Shown piece by piece: positions 1-5,260 of a stretch of 6,231 nucleotides of DNA (positions are counted from its first letter, which is position 1; the number at the start of each line of letters is the position of its first letter). The DNA is from Burkholderiales bacterium. Lineage in GTDB: Bacteria > Pseudomonadota > Gammaproteobacteria > Burkholderiales > Burkholderiaceae_C. Location: assembly GCA_013205525.1 (NCBI GenBank), contig JABMMR010000030.1, positions 1 to 6,231 of the forward strand, written 5' to 3'. Made by a program: the position numbers and the translations under genes. The notes beneath the pieces are model-generated. The model had not been told where the DNA came from, searched no databases, and saw only the letters and a list, made by a program, of their open reading frames with translations.

Positions 1-351
1 GAGCCCGCCATTGCTTTGTCGGTGGTGCTGGCAGCTTTCAACAACTTGTTGGGTGTCAGCTCTCTTAAGCGCTGGCGTTTGGCGTTTGTTTTCGGTCTGG
101 TGCACGGTTTCGGCTTTGCCAGCGTGTTGCTGGACTTGGGGCTGCCTGCTAGCGCACTTTTTGCCGCCCTGGGCGGCTTTAACTTGGGTGTTGAATTGGG
201 ACAACTGGCCATCGTTGGAGCGTTTTTACCCTTGTCTTGGGCGATGCGGCGAACTCGTTTTTACCGATGGGTGGTGGTAACAGGTGGATCACTTACTGTC
301 GTTTTGTTGGGGCTGTTTTGGACAGTGCAAAGAGTGGGGTGGCTTGATTAA
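1..351 (+). CDS. HupE/UreJ-family membrane protein, C-terminal part (5' truncated by window edge)
   Basis: The reading frame is open from base 1 to a TAA at 349-351 and gives 116 residues of a hydrophobic protein. The piece contains LVHGFGFAS (about residues 33-41) and GFNLGVELGQLA (59-70), which I recognise as the conserved C-terminal blocks of HupE/UreJ_2 proteins. These are polytopic inner-membrane proteins whose characterised relatives are linked to nickel or cobalt uptake. About three membrane segments are visible: around 27-46, 64-81 and 91-109. The protein ends with a short polar tail (RVGWLD). The true start lies left of the window; the first start codon inside it (TTG at 16) falls in conserved sequence and is not a credible initiator. 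The gene converges on the AttH-like gene with a 34-base gap and no clear hairpin terminator between them. Family membership is fairly secure. The metal substrate cannot be told from this fragment. Confidence 0.8.
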   Translation, partial: EPAIALSVVLAAFNNLLGVSSLKRWRLAFVFGLVHGFGFASVLLDLGLPASALFAALGGFNLGVELGQLAIVGAFLPLSWAMRRTRFYRWVVVTGGSLTVVLLGLFWTVQRVGWLD

Positions 352-385
352 TCTATTCTTTGATCAATAAAACAGCAAATTTATG

Positions 386-1492
386 TCAAAGCTGCAACGG
401 CGTACCGTAACCCGTCAGCTCTAAAAATCCTCGCCCAAGAAGCCGCTCGCCCTTCATTAGACTGACGGCCCCCTCCCAATAAAATCCGCCTGTGCTGGCA
501 CGCGCATCCACCTCTTGAGCCATCATCAATGGGACCAGACGGTAAAGCTCAGCGCCTATGACTAAGTCCATAGGAATGGGGTAGTCAATCAATGACTTTG
601 ATCGCCAACTGCCGCTGGCTTGCCAGCGAAGCGGCTCCCCATCTTTGGTTGGTCGACCTTCACGATCTCGCATATCGACATGGGCGTATATAGACTCGGA
701 TTGATTGTTCCGAATCCGAAAAGCCATCAACGTTCCACCGTCCAACAAATTGATGCCCACCCAATCCCAGCCAACGGCGCCTGGCATCAGCAATTGACTT
801 GACCACTCATGATCCAGCCAAGCTTGACCTTGAAGGGTTTTCTTTTGCTTACCCCGTTGAACATTGCCATTGACACTCAATGGTGCTCGACTGTAATAGT
901 GACTGGCTTGCTCGGGGCTAGGCCCCTTTTGAGAAAAGCCATCTCGTCCTCGAAGAATAACTTTTTGATTTGTCCTGGCTTCAAAGGACAGAGAAAAATC
1001 CTTGTCTGAAAAATGTCCTTCATAAGCTTCAGATGCATGGCCTTGTATTCGGCGCAGAAACCAGTCTTCGAAACGCAGGTCGGTGTCAGAAGTATCCGCA
1101 TGCAAACTGCTTCCATTTAAGCGACCGGCTCGGTTGGCGTGCACGAAGACATTTTCTTGACCCATGGCAATAGCGGCATGCGCAAACAGCAATTGGCTTG
1201 GAGCTAAGCGGCTTGGATTTTCTGGCGCATGTTGAGTTCTGCTGCGAAAAAAGGTCAACTGAAAACTAACAGCGGACTGCCCCTGACCCAACCAGCCCGT
1301 CAGATACCACCACTCAGTGCGGTACTCGGGGTGAGCGCCGTAATCTCTGGGAAATACCAAACGACGAGGTTTTACGGTTGGGTAAAACGGTGTCTCTGCT
1401 CGGGCTGTATCTGCGGACCAAGGTAAAAACCCCGCAAGCAGGGAAACAGCGGTTTTAAAGGCATAACGGCGGTTTGGTGGACGTGGTGTCAT
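386..1492 (-). CDS. Secreted CrtC/AttH-type lipocalin-like protein (carotenoid 1,2-hydratase family)
   Basis: A 368-residue protein with an export signal. The N-terminus has a twin arginine (NRRYAFK, residues 7-13), a hydrophobic stretch (about 14-28) and a likely signal peptidase site after TARA (about residue 32). There is no lipobox cysteine. The mature part has the hallmarks of the CrtC/AttH lipocalin-like fold: EWWYLTGWL (60-68), SFQLTFFRSR (76-85), WLDHEWSS (225-232), GWDW (241-244), a TLMAFRIR strand (254-261), FYWEGAVSL (337-345) and a closing GRGFLELTGYG (353-363). Length is normal for the family. The ATG at 1492 was chosen because it lies 5 bases after the permease stop and directly precedes the signal peptide. 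The frame is open back to 1612, but that extension lies inside the permease gene. No strong ribosome-binding site is seen, so translational coupling is likely. Despite the family name, the context is an ABC transporter and not carotenoid synthesis. I infer a periplasmic or outer-membrane partner of that transporter, possibly lipid-binding; no catalytic activity is shown. Confidence 0.87.
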   Translation of the reverse strand: MTPRPPNRRYAFKTAVSLLAGFLPWSADTARAETPFYPTVKPRRLVFPRDYGAHPEYRTEWWYLTGWLGQGQSAVSFQLTFFRSRTQHAPENPSRLAPSQLLFAHAAIAMGQENVFVHANRAGRLNGSSLHADTSDTDLRFEDWFLRRIQGHASEAYEGHFSDKDFSLSFEARTNQKVILRGRDGFSQKGPSPEQASHYYSRAPLSVNGNVQRGKQKKTLQGQAWLDHEWSSQLLMPGAVGWDWVGINLLDGGTLMAFRIRNNQSESIYAHVDMRDREGRPTKDGEPLRWQASGSWRSKSLIDYPIPMDLVIGAELYRLVPLMMAQEVDARASTGGFYWEGAVSLMKGERLLGRGFLELTGYGTPLQL

Positions 1493-1497
1493 GTCAT

Positions 1498-4035
1498 TTA
1501 CCAATCGGCCCTGAGGCTTTCTGCTAAGCGTTTTGAGTCCAGTCCTTGACCTGCAGCCCAGCGCGCAGCCAACACGCCCAGCAACAGCAACAAAACACTG
1601 ATTGCCAACCATTGCTTGAAATCAAAATGCGTGTTCATCGTCCAATGAAAAGATTCAGGATTTACTTTATGAATCAGTATTTGGCTCATCAGGCCCCCCA
1701 ACGCACTGGCCCAGACCACGGCCACGGCCAACAGCAAACCAACCTCTAAAGACACCAAATGCAAGCTGTCTTTGTATGACATTCCCAGATGCGCGAACAA
1801 CCCAAACTCACGTCTACGCAAAAGCAACTGACCGGTGACACCCGCAGCAACTGAAAAAAGAGCGACAAACAAAGCAGCTGCCTCTAGTGCATAGGTCATG
1901 GCAAAACTCCGGTCGAAGATTTTGAGCGAAAGCTCTCGTACATCGCTGGCACTGATCCATTTAAGTTGGATCAATTCGGGTACTTGAGCTTGTATGCTGG
2001 AAATGACTTGGGCCGTGTCTGCTCCGCTTTCTATCCAAACCGAAATACTGGATCGCGAACGGTCCCCTGTGAGGGCTTCGTAGTCTTCTGTAGACAACAC
2101 CACCGATCCATGTTGGCGGCCATAGTCTCTGTACAAGCCTGCGACCCAAACCTTGGACAGGCCTTGCGCTTGCAGTGGCAAGCTGGTTTCTTGGCCCACA
2201 CGCCAGCCGTAGAGATCGGCCATGGCCTCGGATCCAAAAACCACCAGATGCTTACGGTTGTCCGTGGGTGGCAATTTCGACATGCCCACCAGAGCCACCG
2301 ACTGCATCGGATTTTGCAGGTTCAGAGGCTTTGCGATCAAGACCACATCAGGGCGGTCGCTGGCAAGGCGAATATTTCTTTGTCGGCTGGTTTCCACCTT
2401 TTGTACTTGGGGCACTTGGGTGACCAAGTCTTGCACATTTGGAGAAAACCCTTGCTGATCGGCCATGGATTGGCTGCTGGTGTAGAGGTCAGCAGGCAAC
2501 ACCAAATTCAACCAATCGGAAACCGAAGTTCTGAAGCTGCTGACCATGACCATCATGGCCACCGTCAATGAAAACGCGGCCACTGTGCCCGCGATCAAAG
2601 GCGTGGCCGCAGAAGGCGCTTGCGCCAATCGCCAAATGGCAAAGCGCACAACAGCAGGAACACGCAAAGGCGCAACCACGCGTGAGAGGCCACCCCAGAG
2701 CTTTGACAAAATCCACGGCACGGCCAAGAGCCCGGAGCACAGCAGGGCCGCAATCGCCGCGTAGGCAGCCCAAGGTAACTCATCCAACGTGGGCAATATG
2801 AGCAACACGATGGCCAGCGCAGCGCTCAGAAGACTCCACTTTAAGGAGGGCAACTTGAGCACCAATGTTTCAGCTTGATCCGCACGCAACATAGTCATGG
2901 GCCGGCGCCAGTTGATTTGCGACAAAGGTAGCCACGCGGATAACAATCCCATCAGCACTGCGGCCATGGCAAAAATAAACAGCGCCACCCAGTCAATGAC
3001 CATGGCAGCTTGTGCACTCGAAAAGTAATTGCCGCCCAAGTCACCCCCTACGATGCGCATCAAAATGGCCGCCAACAAAAGACCCATTACGACACCCAAC
3101 AAGCCGCCCAAAGCACCAATCAGCCCGCCTTGTGCCCAGACAAAACGCCGAAGCCAAGGCTCGCTGGCGCCAAGCACACCCAACAAAGCCAGCTCAGCTC
3201 GCTGACGAACGATGGACAAATGGACCGCTGTGGACACCAGAAATCCCCCTGTGAGCAAGGCCACCATGGCCAGCACTGTGAGATTGACACGGTAGGCACG
3301 CGATAAAAGCGACATGCGTCTGTTGCGGTCTTGCATGGCCACCAATTGCAAAGGCTCTGACTGCGCTGTCAGAGCATCACTCAGCCCTTGTGTGCTTTGC
3401 CATTCTTCCAGGCGAAGGTCAAGTCTAGACACCACACCCAGTCGGTTAAAAGCCCATTGCGCGCTGCCAATGTCCATCACGCCGATCGCTTGAGCTGCAG
3501 CGCCTGGCACTTCCCCTGCCACTTGCAAGGACACCGAATCGAGGCCATGTCGCAAGCTGATGTTGTCGCCCACCTTGACGTTCAATGTGTTGAGTGCCGC
3601 ACGCGATAAAAACAGCGACTTGGCATTGAACAAACTGCGGACATCGCTCATCACAGACGGTAGCAATGAAGGGGAAACAATCGCAGATTTGAAAAAATCC
3701 AAGCCCAGCACCGTCAGTTGGTCTGTGCGAACGACCAGCACAGGACTCACCGTGTGAATGCCCAAGTCTGCCCGGCGGCGGTCCCAATCTTCGATTTTCC
3801 GATCATCCATCTCACCCAAAGGCGAAACCAACTGAGCCGAGGCTTGGCCATTGACCGTGTCCAAAGCCAGGCCAAATGAGGCGAGTGCCGAAGAGTTGAC
3901 GGTGTGTATTGCTACGGCCAGCATCACACCGATGGCCACCATCACAAGGGCGACTAACCATCGCGTCCAAGCTTGGATACAAGCACCTTTAAGCAGCCAC
4001 AGGAAAAGGACCTGCTGACCTGTTAGCCTCAACAA
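1498..4035 (-). CDS. FtsX/MacB-type ABC transporter permease, ten predicted membrane helices
   Basis: An 845-residue inner-membrane permease with a duplicated FtsX layout. By eye the helices lie at about 24-46, 251-275, 300-328, 345-373, 398-416, 420-446, 475-500, 715-738, 758-788 and 808-828. Two large extracytoplasmic domains follow helix 1 (about 47-250) and helix 7 (about 501-714). The two FtsX cores lie at about 254-385 and 717-836. Each carries the cytoplasmic-loop pattern of the family that contacts the ATPase: RQRAELALLGVLGAS (277-291) and RRREFGLFAHLGMS (740-753). This 4+2+4 arrangement is the large single-chain type, as opposed to the four-helix LolC/E or MacB subunits, and one chain may supply both halves of the transporter. 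Translation starts at a TTG: either 4035, with AAGG 6 bases upstream, or 4032, whose TTGA overlaps the ATPase stop. No ATG occurs before residue 32, inside the first helix. The gene overlaps the ATPase gene and ends 5 bases before the AttH-like start. The substrate is unknown; lipids, lipoproteins or a secreted peptide are possible. Confidence 0.9.
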   Translation of the reverse strand: MLRLTGQQVLFLWLLKGACIQAWTRWLVALVMVAIGVMLAVAIHTVNSSALASFGLALDTVNGQASAQLVSPLGEMDDRKIEDWDRRRADLGIHTVSPVLVVRTDQLTVLGLDFFKSAIVSPSLLPSVMSDVRSLFNAKSLFLSRAALNTLNVKVGDNISLRHGLDSVSLQVAGEVPGAAAQAIGVMDIGSAQWAFNRLGVVSRLDLRLEEWQSTQGLSDALTAQSEPLQLVAMQDRNRRMSLLSRAYRVNLTVLAMVALLTGGFLVSTAVHLSIVRQRAELALLGVLGASEPWLRRFVWAQGGLIGALGGLLGVVMGLLLAAILMRIVGGDLGGNYFSSAQAAMVIDWVALFIFAMAAVLMGLLSAWLPLSQINWRRPMTMLRADQAETLVLKLPSLKWSLLSAALAIVLLILPTLDELPWAAYAAIAALLCSGLLAVPWILSKLWGGLSRVVAPLRVPAVVRFAIWRLAQAPSAATPLIAGTVAAFSLTVAMMVMVSSFRTSVSDWLNLVLPADLYTSSQSMADQQGFSPNVQDLVTQVPQVQKVETSRQRNIRLASDRPDVVLIAKPLNLQNPMQSVALVGMSKLPPTDNRKHLVVFGSEAMADLYGWRVGQETSLPLQAQGLSKVWVAGLYRDYGRQHGSVVLSTEDYEALTGDRSRSSISVWIESGADTAQVISSIQAQVPELIQLKWISASDVRELSLKIFDRSFAMTYALEAAALFVALFSVAAGVTGQLLLRRREFGLFAHLGMSYKDSLHLVSLEVGLLLAVAVVWASALGGLMSQILIHKVNPESFHWTMNTHFDFKQWLAISVLLLLLGVLAARWAAGQGLDSKRLAESLRADW

Positions 4036-4691
4036 ACCAAGCCTTTTTGGGTGAGGCGCAATGTTCTGCCCATGGACCTGGCAGCCTCGTCAGAATGGGT
4101 GACCATCACCAAACTGGTCCGGCGCTCCCGACACAAGCCAATCAGCAGGGCCAAGGTCTTGGCGGCCGTGTCTGTATCCAAATTACCTGTAGGCTCGTCG
4201 GCAAACACCACCTTAGGCCGATGCACCAACGCACGCGCCAGTGCCACGCGTTGCTGTTCTCCGCCGGACAAACCAGAGGGCTTAGCGTCTAGCCTAGCGG
4301 CCAAACCCAAATCTTCCAGCAGTTCCCGCGCCAACTGGGCCGCCGCCTGGCCAGACGCTGCACCCAACAAACAAGGCACCATAACGTTTTGAAGCGCTGA
4401 CAAATGCGGCAGCAGGTGAAACGCTTGAAACACAAAACCCATGTCTGCTTGTCGACAAGCTCGCCGCTTTTCGGGCGACCACTCAGACGTGGGCTCGCCA
4501 GACCAATGCACGCTGCCATGGGTAGGGACTTCAATCCCTGCCATGATGTTGAGCAATGTGGACTTGCCACAACCCGACGTGCCTTGAATGGCCACATGCT
4601 CACCCAACGCAAGATCAAAAGAAAGGCCTTCAAAAAGCCATTCGCCCGGCAGGTAAGCGTGTCCCACTGAAATTAAACTTAAAAGAGACAT
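4029..4691 (-). CDS. ABC transporter ATP-binding protein, LolD/MacB class
   Basis: A 220-residue cytoplasmic ATPase that would hydrolyse ATP to drive the adjacent FtsX-type permease. All motifs are present (numbering from the ATG at 4691): Walker A GTSGCGKST (37-45), Q-loop FVFQ with Q89, signature LSGGEQQR (141-148), Walker B VVFADEP (161-167), D-loop NLD (170-172) and the switch histidine in VTH (H199). The length is close to the roughly 230 residues usual for LolD, and the LSGGEQQRVALARAL and DEPTGNLD wording is typical of the LolD/MacB/FtsE group. The frame is open upstream to a TTG at 4766, but those 25 extra residues do not resemble the family and a normal N-terminus (SLLSLISVGHAY) begins just after the ATG at 4691, so I chose that start. 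No good ribosome-binding site precedes either start. The gene is first in the operon, and its TGA at 4031-4029 overlaps the permease start. I see no lesion. True LolD is less likely because the partner is not a LolC/E pair. Confidence 0.92.
   Translation of the reverse strand: MSLLSLISVGHAYLPGEWLFEGLSFDLALGEHVAIQGTSGCGKSTLLNIMAGIEVPTHGSVHWSGEPTSEWSPEKRRACRQADMGFVFQAFHLLPHLSALQNVMVPCLLGAASGQAAAQLARELLEDLGLAARLDAKPSGLSGGEQQRVALARALVHRPKVVFADEPTGNLDTDTAAKTLALLIGLCRERRTSLVMVTHSDEAARSMGRTLRLTQKGLVC
4042..4045 (-). promoter_or_regulatory. Ribosome-binding site (AAGG) for the permease TTG start
   Basis: On the minus strand, an A-run ending in AAGG lies inside the last codons of the ATPase gene, 6 bases before the TTG at 4035 and 9 bases before the TTG at 4032. 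It is the only Shine-Dalgarno-like sequence near this junction. It supports a TTG start over the ATG codons inside the first membrane helix, and does not clearly separate the two TTGs. Confidence 0.45.
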
Positions 4692-4872
4692 GAAGCAAAG
4701 GTCAAGTGTGAGCGCGAGATGGTCTGTGTGCTGAAAAGCGTTTTGTACAGCGATTATGGTTCGCAACGCAGAGCTTCGCTGGATGAGCGGTAGATTTAAA
4801 AATAAAAACCACTTTTTTTTAAGCTTAATATCATCGATAAATACTACATAACTTCCGCTGTATCCTGTCTGG

Positions 4873-4888
4873 CGTAATCGCCATTACG
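4873..4888. repeat. Perfect inverted repeat, 6-bp arms and 4-bp loop (operator-like)
   Basis: The sequence reads CGTAAT CGCC ATTACG, so both arms are exact reverse complements across 4 bases. An overlapping GGCG/CGCC pair (4871-4874 and 4879-4882) offers an alternative short pairing. There is no T-run after it on the plus strand or the minus strand, so it does not look like a terminator. Its place between two divergent transcription units would suit a dimeric repressor or activator site. A chance palindrome of this size cannot be excluded. Confidence 0.35.
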
Positions 4889-4952
4889 AAAAGCAGTTCA
4901 TAAGAAATACGCTTACACATTATTTAACCAAAGGCGATTTTGAACAACAGTC

Positions 4953-4957
4953 GGAGG
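4953..4957 (+). promoter_or_regulatory. Relic ribosome-binding site (GGAGG) before the decayed oxidase-like gene
   Basis: GGAGG is the only strong Shine-Dalgarno sequence in the interval 4692-5260 and points towards the ATG at 4973 on the plus strand. The gap of 15 bases is longer than the usual 5-9. Either a small insertion has occurred or the site is no longer functional. It supports the view that a plus-strand gene once began here. Confidence 0.4.
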
Positions 4958-4972
4958 TGTAATTCACCCAGC

Positions 4973-5249
4973 ATGAAAGAGCCATTAAAAACACCTGAGG
5001 CAATAAGGGATCAAATATGTAGGGAATTAAGCCGCGCAGCAGCAAGGCAGAAGAAATCACGAAGCACAAAAACGCAATTTTTGTATTTTGGAACAAGAAA
5101 CTCAACTTGAAAAACCAAACAAACTGCAATCAACACACTTTGCTGTAATAACTTCTGATGTGATGGAGATGGATTGGCTAGAGTTGGCAAGCAGTGGTCA
5201 TCGTCGGGCCAAGATTAGCCTTGATTCATGGAAGTGGTTAATTCCTTGA
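4973..5249 (+). pseudogene. Decayed pyridoxamine 5'-phosphate oxidase-like (FMN-binding split-barrel) gene, internally deleted
   Basis: Two frames carry what look like the ends of one gene. From the ATG at 4973 the frame gives 45 codons to a TGA at 5108-5110. It begins MKEPLKTPEAIRDQ and continues ICRELSRAAARQKK, which resembles the first helix of small pyridoxamine-phosphate-oxidase-like proteins, and ends in FLYFGTRNST, resembling the 'LLFYTDARS' strand. A second frame, open from 5031, ends at a TGA at 5247-5249. Its last part, HFAVITSDVMEMDWLELA then SSGHRRAKISLDSWKWLIP (5136-5246), reads as the C-terminus of the same family. Intact members are around 190-200 residues, whereas only about 92 codons separate the start from the final stop, so roughly half the gene is missing and the remaining ends are out of frame. 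Intact family members bind FMN and are often of unknown substrate. The relic ends 11 bases from the stop of the convergent nuclease gene. The family call rests on memory of family patterns, without a search. A real 45-residue small protein at 4973-5110 is the alternative. Confidence 0.55.
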
Positions 5250-5260
5250 CAGTGAAGAAG

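Larger units (their letters stand above)
4692..4972. other. Non-coding upstream region between the ABC operon and the decayed oxidase gene
   Basis: About 280 bases with no credible gene on either strand. It should hold the promoter of the minus-strand ABC operon, and formerly that of the plus-strand gene to its right. The stretch 4794-4830 is strongly AT-rich, with an A-rich block, a run of eight Ts (4813-4820) and the 10-bp palindrome TTAAGCTTAA (4819-4828). A separate 16-bp palindrome lies at 4873-4888. I checked both strands for -35/-10 pairs and found only poor matches with wrong spacing (for example CATAAT near 4755 on the minus strand), so no promoter is called. Confidence 0.6.

Noticed and set aside
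352..385. Search for a terminator between the convergent HupE-like and AttH-like genes
   Set aside because: Only the small TTGATCAA palindrome is present, with no stem and T-run, so no terminator is called.
1493..1612. Upstream extension of the AttH-like reading frame by 40 codons
   Set aside because: It lies wholly within the end of the permease gene, lacks family similarity, and would bury the signal peptide. The ATG at 1492 fits better.
1966..2571. Plus-strand ORF of 201 residues
   Set aside because: It is fully antisense to the permease gene, which is supported by membrane topology and family patterns. The antisense product is rich in H, R and Q and resembles nothing I know.
4692..4766. 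TTG start at 4766 for the ATPase, adding 25 residues
   Set aside because: The added residues do not look like an ABC ATPase N-terminus, and a normal start (ATG at 4691) is available.
4797..4820. A-run/T-run that could fold as a terminator hairpin
   Set aside because: Any stem would be only A-T pairs with no GC-rich core, and there is no gene end beside it that needs one.
4920..5129. Minus-strand ORF of 69 residues with a hydrophobic segment, starting at TTG
   Set aside because: It starts at TTG directly after a stop codon, has no ribosome-binding site, and is antisense to the plus-strand relic whose frames look like a real protein family. It is most likely a shadow.
5246..5251. Perfect TTGACA -35 box on the plus strand
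   Set aside because: No acceptable -10 lies 16-18 bases downstream, and it would point into the antisense strand of the nuclease gene. It overlaps the stop of the relic and is probably chance.
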